34,167 nucleotides of DNA from Bacteroidales bacterium (lineage in GTDB: Bacteria > Bacteroidota > Bacteroidia > Bacteroidales > UBA932): contig JAFSVL010000090.1 in assembly GCA_017445015.1 (NCBI GenBank), forward strand, positions 1-34,167. Reading direction: 5' to 3'. Below are positions 1-8,900 of this stretch, piece after piece; the stretch's first letter is position 1, and each line of letters opens with the position of its first letter. Position numbers and translations under genes: made by a program. The notes under the pieces are model-generated. The model did no database searches. It was not told where the DNA came from and saw only the letters and a program-made list of their open reading frames with translations.

Positions 1-1931
1 CGGTGCGCATCTACGACAGCGAGTCCCGCTATATGCGCCTGCGGACGACGTCTCCGGTGACGCTGCGTCCCGGGGTGATCCTGAATGCGCCGGAGGTGTC
101 CTATGCGCCGAACGGGACCCTGCTGGACGGCGAGACGCCGGAGGGCGTCGGCGAGGACGGGGCACAAGTCCTCTGCCGCGTGCGCCGTGTGACGGAACTT
201 GACCTGGAAGAGCCCTCCGCCCTCAACTCCCATGCGGGATACGAACTGGAGAGCGTGCTTCAGCCCATGTACGACTATTATCAGATGCTGGACAACCTCT
301 GGCTGCTCAAGGACATCGATATCGATGTATACCGGGACCAGCGGGCGGCGATGTACCCCCGCATCCGGCGTCTGCCCGACGGCACTTTCATTATGTTTTA
401 TATGGGAGGGCATTATGGTTCCCGCATCTGGGCGGTGAGAAGTCCGGATTTCAAGACCTGGTCCGAGCCGGTCATGCTCTATAAGCCTTATTCCGTTACC
501 GGTGAGAGCGGGGCTAAGGGGACCCGCCGTTTCGTGAATCCCGACGCGGTGGTCCTCCCGGACGGGGAACTGCTGCTGGTGGTGGCTTACCGTACGCCCG
601 GTCTGAGCGAAACGGACGACCGCAGCAGCCTTTCCTTCCGGCGCAGCACCGACGGCGGACTGACCTGGGGCGAACCCTATGAGGTGCGTGTAGGCACCCA
701 TATCTGGGAGCCCTGCCTGACCCTCCTGCCCGACGGTACGCTCCACTGCTACTTTACGGATGCCATCGCCGCTACCCGCAATTCCGGCATGGGGCTGATT
801 ACGTCCACGGACGGCGGCAGGACCTGGTCTCCCAAGATCCGCTGCTGCCAGCAATATAAATACGACTATTATACCACGCACGCGGAGAAAATCCAGTACA
901 ACGGCCAGAAAATCTATACGGACCAGATGCCCGGTTTCCGGGTACTCAACGATGGCCATACCATCGCGGGACTGGTGGAAGGCCGGCAGGAAAATCCGCG
1001 TCCCGCAGACTGTGACGACGACAGTACCTATGATTCCTACTGTTCCCTTTCCCTGCTGCGCAATCCTTCGCTGACCTGGACGGACCTTACCTCCTACGAT
1101 GTCGTCAGGGAGGGTCCGGCGGACAGGACGAAACTGATATCCCGCCTGGCTTATGCGCCCAGCCTGGAAACCTTCCCTTCCGGCGAAGTGGCGGCGTCCT
1201 GGACGGGCGGTCACCGCTCCCGTTCCGAGGGAATCAAACTCCGGCTGCGGCTCGGCAACGCCTCGCTCTCCGCATTTGCCGGTGACGGATGGGCCAGTAC
1301 CGACAGCGGGGTATATACCCCTTTCTCCGACAACGGCCTCTGGGCGGGTATCGAAGCCTGGGGGGCGCATTTCCTGGCGATGGGCTGCATGGCGGAGATG
1401 GTCGGGACCTGCGATACGCTGGGCATCCAGATCGGTCAGATGTTCCTCAATCACCGCCTTTTTGCCCGGATGCAAACCATCGAACCTGACGGGGACCTTT
1501 CCGACTGGACACCCGGCGGTGCCCTTTATGTCTGCACCCCTTCCGGGGAACAGGCAACCCTTCGCGCCTGTCACGATGACGCAAGACTCTACCTGGCCGT
1601 GGAATGTATCGATCCCGCCCTGTCCGAAAACACGCAATTGAATCTGCGGCTTGCCTGGGGCGGGGCGCAGAAGACAGCGCTCACATTGACGCCGAATGGC
1701 GTTACCGGCAGTCAGAATCTGTCGGCGATAATCCGCAAAGGCATAACTTCAGATGGTTGCAAGGGCTATGTCTGCGAGATGTCGCTGCCGCTCTCCGTTC
1801 TGGGTGCACAGCCGGGTTCGGAACTGCGGTGCTACATGGATATCACGGTAAACGGGACCGCCTGGCCCCTGAGCCGCGCATCGTCGGGGACGATACAAAA
1901 TTGGCAGTATATCTCCCTGACAGGAAAGTGA
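1..1931 (+). CDS. Sialidase-fold exo-glycosidase lipoenzyme with CBM9-like C-terminus, 5' end cut by window
   Basis: The reading frame is open to the left edge, so the protein lacks its start; the GTG at position 3 is probably an internal Val. The first ~45 residues match the end of the fimbrillin-like module of the gene at 19021 (MRVRTTDPV...LLNAP..SYA.NGTLIDG there, MRLRTTSPV...ILNAP..SYAPNGTLLDG here), so the missing part is probably a lipoprotein signal plus that module. Residues ~95-490 look like a six-bladed sialidase-type propeller: YPRIRRLPDGTF at the start of a blade and two clear Asp-boxes (STDGGLTW, STDGGRTW). The last ~150 residues (GDLSDWTPGGALYV, DDARLYLAVECID) resemble a CBM9/DOMON-like sugar-binding sandwich. 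GH33 sialidase and GH93 exo-arabinanase share this fold and I cannot separate them; the arabinanase-like gene at 30582 mildly favours the latter. The fold call is firm and the substrate is unknown. Confidence 0.75.
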   Translation, partial: VRIYDSESRYMRLRTTSPVTLRPGVILNAPEVSYAPNGTLLDGETPEGVGEDGAQVLCRVRRVTELDLEEPSALNSHAGYELESVLQPMYDYYQMLDNLWLLKDIDIDVYRDQRAAMYPRIRRLPDGTFIMFYMGGHYGSRIWAVRSPDFKTWSEPVMLYKPYSVTGESGAKGTRRFVNPDAVVLPDGELLLVVAYRTPGLSETDDRSSLSFRRSTDGGLTWGEPYEVRVGTHIWEPCLTLLPDGTLHCYFTDAIAATRNSGMGLITSTDGGRTWSPKIRCCQQYKYDYYTTHAEKIQYNGQKIYTDQMPGFRVLNDGHTIAGLVEGRQENPRPADCDDDSTYDSYCSLSLLRNPSLTWTDLTSYDVVREGPADRTKLISRLAYAPSLETFPSGEVAASWTGGHRSRSEGIKLRLRLGNASLSAFAGDGWASTDSGVYTPFSDNGLWAGIEAWGAHFLAMGCMAEMVGTCDTLGIQIGQMFLNHRLFARMQTIEPDGDLSDWTPGGALYVCTPSGEQATLRACHDDARLYLAVECIDPALSENTQLNLRLAWGGAQKTALTLTPNGVTGSQNLSAIIRKGITSDGCKGYVCEMSLPLSVLGAQPGSELRCYMDITVNGTAWPLSRASSGTIQNWQYISLTGK

Positions 1932-2034
1932 TGGAAAATCGTTGCATCCGTTGGTATTTTTCTCCTCATCCTTGCAGGGAAACTTTTCCAAATTTGCGTC
2001 ATAACACGAAATACTAAAATCAATCAGTCCAAAT
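1932..2034 (+). promoter_or_regulatory. Leader region before the small protein/GLUG units, possible operon promoter
   Basis: This 103-nt gap is one of only two plus-strand gaps above 100 nt in the cluster, so a transcript may begin here. It is A/T-richer than its surroundings (about 1981-2040). CAAATTTG at 1989-1996 and TATTTTTC at 1955-1962 resemble the Bacteroidota -7 box TAnnTTTG, but neither has a properly spaced -33 TTTG, so no promoter is firmly assigned. Confidence 0.25.
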
Positions 2035-2175
2035 ATGAAAAAAGTTTTAATTACATTGCTCCATTACGAGGTTCCTTCTTGCTTCGTATTCCAGAATACG
2101 CCATGCGGCGTACTCTGCGGCAGTTTTACGACTCCTGACATTGTCGAGGAGGACGGTAATTTCAATTGGGAGTAA
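2035..2175 (+). CDS. Small protein (46 aa) with paired Cys and C-terminal EEDGNFNWE, upstream of GLUG lipoprotein
   Basis: ATG at 2035 opens a 46-residue frame (MKKVLITLLHYEVPSCFVF...) ending in TAA at 2173-2175. It is judged real because it is homologous to the small frame at 5765. Both have Tyr, then Pro, then Cys five residues after the Tyr (Y11, C16), a second Cys exactly 12 residues later preceded by Leu (L27-C28), a Ser two residues on, and an acidic-aromatic C-terminus of the form EEDxxFxWE. Both stop exactly 15 nt before the ATG of a GLUG lipoprotein. The short hydrophobic start (KKVLITLL) is too short for a convincing signal peptide. From memory it resembles the many unnamed 50-70 residue Bacteroidales proteins with a Y-x-x-P start and a Cys/Gly-Ser middle. 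The function is unknown: it could be a leader, a chaperone-like partner or an exported peptide. Two small hairpins (2085-2100, 2098-2111) lie inside it. Confidence 0.6.
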   Translation: MKKVLITLLHYEVPSCFVFQNTPCGVLCGSFTTPDIVEEDGNFNWE

Positions 2176-2190
2176 AACATCTCAGAGGCT

Positions 2191-5100
2191 ATGAAAAAAA
2201 ATCTGTTTGCCCTTTGCGCGCTGGCAGCCATTGCCGCCGGCTGTGCCAAAAATGTAATCCAGGAACCCGTTGAAGGCGGTACTACCGTCATCAGCGCCAC
2301 AATGGCGGACGACCCGGTCGAAGCCAGGACAGCCATCGGGGAGAAAACGGGAACTTCGTATCCCATCATCTGGACTGCCGGTGACTGCATCAGTGTCAAC
2401 GGCTGCCCCTCGACGGCGCTGACCGAAGCGTCCATCAGCAACAACGGCAAAAATGCGACCTTTGAGATCGAGGGGCTGGTGAGCGCCCCGTTTACCGGTG
2501 TTTATCCGCTTTCCGCCGTCGCTTCCTACACAGACGGCGCCTATAAGGTCACCCTGCCCCAGGTGCAGCACTACACTGCGGGGAGTTTTGATCCCGCCGC
2601 GGCCGTCATGCTGGCCTCCGGAAGTTCGTCGCTTTCGTTCCAGAACGCCCTGGCCTACCTCAAGGTCAAGGTGACCGAGGGGAGCGATGCGGCCACGATC
2701 AAGTCCATGAAACTCGCTGCGGGGAACGGCGAGGCCCTGAGCGGCACTTTCTCCGCCGTTTTCGGCGAGACCTGTTCCATCACGGCCACCGGCTCCGGTT
2801 CCGGTGTCACCCTTGACTGCGGCGACGGCGTCGCGCTCGGGGAGGAACTAATCCTTGCGATTCCTGCACGCACCTATGCCCAGGGCTTTGTCATCACGGT
2901 CATCACTACCGCGAACAAATACCAGCAGGTGGCGTCTTCCGCCAGTTTCACCGCGGAAGCGGGCAAACTCTACAGCACCTCCTTCGCTTATGCGGAAGGC
3001 GGCGACTACAGTTCCGGCATCTGGACCGAGGAAGACCTCATCGCTTTCCTGGCCGCCGCGGACGGCGGGGTGGACGGCACCTACAACACGAGTCAGCTGG
3101 ACAAGACCACGGCTTCCTTCGGTGACTATTCCCAGTGGGTGGATACCGACGGAAAGGTCCATCTCAAGGCGGATATCACCCTTTCGCAGCCCGTGGACTG
3201 GTCCAAATCGGTGGAAAACCGCAAGAATTCGGTGACCAACTTCGACGGCTACTTTGACGGAGAGGGCCATACCATCACCATCGCTTCCGGTACCACCTGG
3301 CGTACCCCGCTGTTCATCAATGTCTGGGGTACCATCGCCAACCTGACCATCGCGGGTGAGATGCGTAACGACCACGCGCCCGAACTCGGTTCCGCCCTGG
3401 TCCATGCCCTGCAGGAAGGCGGTGTCCTGGACAACTGTACCAACCGCGCCGACATCACTTATGACACGGTGGACCAGGAAAACTGGAAAAACGTATTTGT
3501 GGCAGGACTGGTGGCTCTGACCAGCAAAGCGACCGTGACGGGCTGTACCAATTACGGCACCCTCAATGTCACAGGAAAGGCTCAGAACCTCGCCCGCGTC
3601 GGCGGTGTCGCCGTTTATGCCGATTACGAGACCGTCATTACCGGCTGTACCAATTACGGGGAAATCATTGGCTCCACTTACAGTTTTGAAGGCAACCGCA
3701 TTGCGGAAGTGGGAGGTGTTGTCGGTTATGCCGCGCACAATGCCAGCGTGACGAACTGTTACAACCGGGCCGCCGTATTCAATACCGGAAAGGCAAAGCA
3801 GGTGGGCGGTGTCATCGCCAGCGCACGGACGGATCTCTCCGGCCTGCACAACTATGCTCCCATCGTCCAGGGGGACGACAATGACTCTACGACCGTAGGC
3901 GGCGTCATCAACTGGATCGGTGCGGGTTACACCCTCAGCAATTCCACCAACAATGCGGCCCTCACGGCTGGCAAGGCGAAGGAAATCGGCGGCGTCATCC
4001 TCACGGTTTACGGTTCCGCCAGGAACTGCACCAACAACGGGACGATTTATGCCAGCAACCGCTCGACGGTCGTCGGCGGCGTAGCCCGTACCGTCGAATC
4101 CGCCGGCGTGCTGGAAAACTGTACCAATGCGGCCGATTTCCTCGTGATGAGCGCCTACCTTGCAGGTGTCGTCGCCAAGAACCAGGGTACGGTCACCGGT
4201 TGCACCAACAACGGGAATATCAGTTTCGGCGCGACCAAATGCCGTGCGGCGGGTATCGCCTATGACAACAAGGCCATCATGACGGACTGTGTCAACAACG
4301 GTTCCATCGACTGCGACCAGACCTTCTGCAATATCGGCGGTATTATCTGCCGGAACTCCTATACCACCTCCGACAGTGTCAATACCTACGCGACCCTGAC
4401 CAATTGCGACAACAACGGCACCATTACCGTTACCGGTGAAAACAGCCGTGCAGCAGGTATCTGCTTCAATATGGTCGGCGGTACCATCAAGGACTGTGAC
4501 AACACGGCGGACGTGACCATCGACCTGGTTCCCGTCAGTGCCGGTGTCGTGGAATTCGCATCCGGCGTGGTGGGTATCGTTTCCCGTCAGGACCTCTCTG
4601 TGACCGATGTCGCCAATATTTTCTCCAATGCCACGGGTTCCTATTCCCCGGTATCGACCTACAAACAGAATATCCACGAGTCGAAGCTGCTGATTGAGAA
4701 TTGCACCAACACCGGCCATATCAAGATCAAGGCGGCGCCCGCATCTTCTTCCGCCTTCCTGCGCAATGTGGCCATCGGCGGCATCGTCGGCTGGAACTGG
4801 GGCGCCACCACGGATGACGCTTATCTGGAGATTAAAGACTGCACCAACGGCGATCCCCAGGCCACGACGGATACGGACTATTATTACGTCCAGTTCCAGC
4901 AGAGCGTGAATCCGCCCTCCTACCTGGCGCCCGCGCTGGGCGGCATCATCGGCCAGTCCGCCCCGTACAACGCCGGTTCCGGCGGTGTCACCATTTCTCC
5001 CTATACGGAAGGCTATGCCACGAGCAGCTGGCGTGACGGAATGAAACTCGTCATTGACGGGTGCAAGTCCTATGGTGTCGTCGCCAACGGTGATTCCTGG

Positions 5101-5751
5101 TCCGGAGGCGCCGGATTTACCACGCGTGCCATCCGCGGCAGCGGCGGTATCGGCGGACTCCTTTACGGTTCCAAGGACGAGGGACAGAGCGTGATTGTCA
5201 GGAACTGCACCAGCAATGCTTACGTGTTCATGGGACCGATCAAGGGGAAGAATGGCTTCACGCCTTCTTCCAAGAGCAACTGTGTGGGCGGCATCGCCGG
5301 TTGCGCCGCCTATGTGGATGTTGACAATTGTACCGTCAAGGGGCAGGTTGGCTCCACCACCCGCTTCATCCTGGCGGCTGGCGGCATCTTCGGTACCTGT
5401 ATCGAACGCTTCAGCATTACCAATTGCAGCCTGGAGATGCCGATGGGCTATTGCAACAACCAGCAGCGTCAGCACTGGGGCCTTGCCGTGGGCGGCATCG
5501 TCGCCTTCCCGACGGCTGCGGCCCGCAACCAGGGCTATGCCACCCTTTCCGGTTCCGTCATTTCCAATAATGTATTCAAGCCCGGGACGGTGAATGAATG
5601 GGTGCTCAATGGAAACGATGATGTCATTGCTTCCCATGCGGTGGAAATCGATGCGGCCAACTTCCGGAATTACATCATCTGCGCGGCGGATGCGGCCAAC
5701 AATGCCACCAATGGCTGGCTTACGATGAGTGGCAATACCTTTGGAGACTAA
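2191..5751 (+). CDS. GLUG-repeat surface lipoprotein with fimbrillin-like N-terminal module
   Basis: This 1186-residue protein starts with a lipoprotein signal peptide (MKKNLFALCALAAIAAGC, lipidated Cys18). Residues ~30-270 form a fimbrillin/Mfa-like module: ARTAIG (R46-T47), WTAGDCISVNG, a PLSA-type strand, FDPAAAVMLASG, and a closing YSTSFAY strand. A linker (IWTEEDLIAFLAAADGG) and an entry strand (FDGYFDGEGHTITI) follow. Residues ~390-1150 are many GLUG-type repeats of the form GGVVG..........NCYNRA or GCTNNGNI. These usually build a right-handed beta-helix on the cell surface. It ends NATNGWLTMSGNTFGD, which is nearly repeated at the end of its paralogue at 5939. It lies 15 nt after the small gene at 2035, and the next small gene starts 13 nt after its stop. 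The likely role is adhesion or glycan binding (inference); no catalytic motif is visible. Confidence 0.85.
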   Translation: MKKNLFALCALAAIAAGCAKNVIQEPVEGGTTVISATMADDPVEARTAIGEKTGTSYPIIWTAGDCISVNGCPSTALTEASISNNGKNATFEIEGLVSAPFTGVYPLSAVASYTDGAYKVTLPQVQHYTAGSFDPAAAVMLASGSSSLSFQNALAYLKVKVTEGSDAATIKSMKLAAGNGEALSGTFSAVFGETCSITATGSGSGVTLDCGDGVALGEELILAIPARTYAQGFVITVITTANKYQQVASSASFTAEAGKLYSTSFAYAEGGDYSSGIWTEEDLIAFLAAADGGVDGTYNTSQLDKTTASFGDYSQWVDTDGKVHLKADITLSQPVDWSKSVENRKNSVTNFDGYFDGEGHTITIASGTTWRTPLFINVWGTIANLTIAGEMRNDHAPELGSALVHALQEGGVLDNCTNRADITYDTVDQENWKNVFVAGLVALTSKATVTGCTNYGTLNVTGKAQNLARVGGVAVYADYETVITGCTNYGEIIGSTYSFEGNRIAEVGGVVGYAAHNASVTNCYNRAAVFNTGKAKQVGGVIASARTDLSGLHNYAPIVQGDDNDSTTVGGVINWIGAGYTLSNSTNNAALTAGKAKEIGGVILTVYGSARNCTNNGTIYASNRSTVVGGVARTVESAGVLENCTNAADFLVMSAYLAGVVAKNQGTVTGCTNNGNISFGATKCRAAGIAYDNKAIMTDCVNNGSIDCDQTFCNIGGIICRNSYTTSDSVNTYATLTNCDNNGTITVTGENSRAAGICFNMVGGTIKDCDNTADVTIDLVPVSAGVVEFASGVVGIVSRQDLSVTDVANIFSNATGSYSPVSTYKQNIHESKLLIENCTNTGHIKIKAAPASSSAFLRNVAIGGIVGWNWGATTDDAYLEIKDCTNGDPQATTDTDYYYVQFQQSVNPPSYLAPALGGIIGQSAPYNAGSGGVTISPYTEGYATSSWRDGMKLVIDGCKSYGVVANGDSWSGGAGFTTRAIRGSGGIGGLLYGSKDEGQSVIVRNCTSNAYVFMGPIKGKNGFTPSSKSNCVGGIAGCAAYVDVDNCTVKGQVGSTTRFILAAGGIFGTCIERFSITNCSLEMPMGYCNNQQRQHWGLAVGGIVAFPTAAARNQGYATLSGSVISNNVFKPGTVNEWVLNGNDDVIASHAVEIDAANFRNYIICAADAANNATNGWLTMSGNTFGD
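3540..5640 (+). repeat. GLUG-type beta-helix repeat region in the first GLUG lipoprotein
   Basis: The protein repeats a ~20-35 residue unit, typically a hydrophobic Gly-Gly turn (VGGVVG, AGVVAKN, GGIICRN), a variable stretch, then a Cys-Thr/Asp-Asn turn (GCTNYG, NCYNR, GCTNNG, NCDNNG). At DNA level the GGCTGTACCAA and AACAACGG elements recur. Several units also match the second GLUG gene, including a 26-nt stretch identical at 4762-4787 and 8540-8565. Confidence 0.75.
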
Positions 5752-5764
5752 ATGCTTAAAGACC

Positions 5765-5923
5765 ATGAAGTTATCTGAATATTTGGATTCTGCGGCCCGG
5801 GGGGAGTATATCCCCCCATATTGCCGTACCAACGCCCTTGTGCGTAAACAGGCCCTTTGTGTCAGCAACCTGGCGGAGACCAACCCCGCCACGGAGGAGG
5901 ATTATGATTTTGACTGGGAATAA
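5765..5923 (+). CDS. Small protein (52 aa) with paired Cys and C-terminal EEDYDFDWE, upstream of second GLUG lipoprotein
   Basis: The ATG at 5765 (MKLSEYLDSAARGEYIPPYC...) is chosen over an earlier in-frame ATG at 5729, which lies inside the preceding gene. It is paralogous to the small protein at 2035: Y15 and C20 have the same five-residue spacing, C32 follows 12 residues after C20 and is preceded by Leu, Ser lies two further on, and the C-terminus is EEDYDFDWE against EEDGNFNWE. It begins 13 nt after the previous stop and ends 15 nt before the next ATG, so it is almost certainly co-transcribed. There is no signal peptide: the N-terminus is charged and amphipathic. The function is not known. 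The independent preservation of Cys spacing, C-terminal motif and position argues against a chance frame. Confidence 0.72.
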   Translation: MKLSEYLDSAARGEYIPPYCRTNALVRKQALCVSNLAETNPATEEDYDFDWE

Positions 5924-5938
5924 CAGCGCGTCTGAATT

Positions 5939-8900
5939 ATGAAAACAAGAACCCTTATTCTTTTCGGAGCATCCTTTTCGCTCCTTGCCGCCTGCAATAC
6001 GGCGGAACTGGAACCTGCTTTCCCCGAAGGCGCCGCTGAAAATCCTGCGGTAACTGTTTTGGAGGCCTCGACGGCCGGAGACCTTGTCCCGGATTCCCGG
6101 ACGGCGTTCGGCGACAAGGACGGAAACACGTACCCTGTCCTCTGGTCGGAGGGAGATTGCATCAGCGTGAACGGAGTTGCAAGCGCACCCCTGGCTTCCG
6201 GAGGCGGAGTTTCCGCGGCATTTAACTTTAATGCCCTGCTCGACGCACCCTTCCAGGGCGTATATCCGCTTTCCGCGGTAAAATCCTATGCCCAGGGCGT
6301 CTATTCGATTTGCGTGCCTTCCGGTCAGACCTATGTTCCGGGGCAGTATGATCCGGCGGCGGGCATCATGCTCGCCAGCGGCAGCGGCAGCCTCTCCTTC
6401 CGGCATGTGATGTCCTATCTGAAGATTACGGTCACCGGAAGCGGCAGTGAGAAGATTCAGTTCGTGAGCGTTTCCGCCCGGGGCGGTGAAGACCTCAGCG
6501 GCACCTTCACCCCGGTTTTCGGGGCAGCCCCTTCCCTGACGGGCGGGACCGGCGGCAACGCCGTCACCCTGGACTGCGGAGCGGCGGGCGTATCGCTCGG
6601 GACGGAACTCATTATCCCCATCCCGGCACGCACGCTTGCCTCAGGCCTGTCCGTAACCGTCCGGACCACGGACAAGAAGTTCTGTACCATGACTTCTTCC
6701 GCATCCTTCGCGCCCGTGGCCGGCAGAATCTACAAGACTTCCTTTGCCTTTGAGGAAAAGGGCTCTGCGAAGGGCATCTGGACCGAGGAAGACCTCGTCG
6801 CCTTCCTCGCCGCCGCGGACGGAAAGGTTGCCTGTTCCAACTACACTTCGTCGAAAGACATCTCGGAGGCCCTTTTCGGGGATTATTCCGATTATGTCGG
6901 CGAGGACGGGGCGGTCCATATCAAGGCGGACATCACCCTTTCTTCGACCATCGACTGGTCCGGTTCGGCGGCCAGCCGCAAAAATGCGGTTTCGAACTTT
7001 GACGGCATCCTTGACGGCGAGGGCCATACCATCACCATTGCAGACGGTACGTCATGGAAGACGCCCCTCTTCATCAATCTGTACGGAACCATCAGGAATC
7101 TTAAACTGGCGGGCAACATGACGGCATCACATGCCGCGACGCTGGGCGCTCCGCTCGTGAACGTCGTCCAGGCGGGGGGCGTGGTTTCCAATGTGCAGAA
7201 TTATGCGGACGTTACTTACAATACCGTCATTTCAGCCACAAACACGAATTATACCGCGCTGCGTCTTGGCGGCGTGGCCGCTTATGTCTTTGGTACGGTG
7301 CAGGACTGTGAAAATCATGGCGCCGTCACTGCGGGGGGAACCCTTGTTCCCGGAACGAATACCATCGCTTATGTAGGAGGTGTCGTCAGCGCCATCAATA
7401 CAGGCGGACTGGTGACCCGCTGTACCAACTACGGCCCCGTCACGACCAGTCTCCTTGACAGGGACGGCAAAGTGCTGACCAATTTCTATGTCGGCGGTGT
7501 CTGCGGTTATGTCAATTATGGAAGCGGCAGTTGGGGAACCATCAACTACTGCTACAACCGCGCTGCGGAACTGGAGGCCGGAACGGCTTACTATCTGGGC
7601 GGCGTCGTCGGGGGGGCGCGCAGCAGCGGCCTGTCGCAACTTCATAATTACTGTCCCATTACGGCGGAAGACGATAATTCCGCGACTTCCCAGATGGGAG
7701 GCGTTACCGCATTTCTCGGTGCAGGTTATACCATGAGCGACTGTACCAACAATGCAAGCATTTATGCCGGTGGCTGCTCCCAGGCCGGAGGTGTCATGTG
7801 CATCGCCTACGGCAGCATGACCAATTGCGTGAACAACGGGATGCTCAGTTGTGCGGACGGTCAGCTTGAGACCCGGCTGGGCGGTGTATGCCGCGAGGTG
7901 AAAAGCGGCGCGACGCTCACCAACTGCCGCAATACCGCAGATCATGTGTTGAAGACCACTTACTATGCCGGGGTTACCTGCCTGAACTCAGGCACGCTTG
8001 ACGGATGTTCCAACAGCGGAAACATCAGTTTCGGCGTTGACTACGGGCGGCTCGCCGGCGTTGTCTATGACAATTCCGGCACCATGACCGGCTGCTCCAA
8101 CAGCGGCAGCATTTCATGCGACAAGGAAAATTGCAACATGGCCGGAGTCGTTGCCCTCAACCGGTCCTCCATGACCAACTGCGACAACAGCGGGACCATC
8201 ACCGTAACAGGAAACGGCTCGCTTCCTGCGGGGGTATGTTTCAATATGGTCGGCGGAACCATCGACGGTTGCGACAACAGCGGAGACATTACCGTCGATG
8301 TCGCGCCGGCCTCCGCCGGGGAAATCGCCTCCGTCGGCGGTATCGTGGGCATCGTCAGTAAAACCACTTTCGCCAATACCTCCGGAAAGTTGATTTTCCC
8401 CCAGAAAAATGATGGGCGCTACGGCCCGGCCTACAGTTTCACCGACAATGTGCTGGATGCCGTCCTGACCATCCAGAACTGCACCAATACCGGCCAGTTG
8501 AAGATCATCTCAAAACCCGCAAATTCATCGGTGTTCCTCCGCAATGTGGCCATCGGCGGCATCGTGGGCTGGAACTGGGCCAAGAGCACGGATGATTATT
8601 TCCTGAAGGTGCTTAACTGTACCAACGGCACCGGCGTCGCGGCGACCAGGACCAAAGGCATGATAGACTTTGAGCAGGCGGGTGCTTCCGCTTATATCGG
8701 ACCTTCACTCGGCGGAATCATCGGGTGGAGCGCTCATTATAATACGTCTGGGAACAACGGACTGCTTCCTTACCTTCCGGACTGGGCGCAATCCTTGGGA
8801 GACCAGGGCTTCAAGGTATGGATCGAGGGCTGCAGGAGTTATGCACGGATTTCCAATATGGCATCATACTCCAGCACTCCGGATTCCCCTACCGAGCGGG

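Noticed and set aside
2085-2111. Two short hairpins considered as a terminator or riboswitch upstream of the first GLUG gene
   Set aside because: The stems are 5-7 bp with very short loops and no T-run follows. They lie inside the small gene, whose homology to the second copy is the stronger explanation.
2848-5892. Long open frame (1014 codons) on the minus strand opposite the first GLUG gene
   Set aside because: Its composition is low-complexity Gly/Asp/Val/Ile and mirrors the Asn/Thr/Gly repeats of the plus strand. It has no domain or signal, and runs through both the GLUG and small gene. It is a GC-bias shadow.
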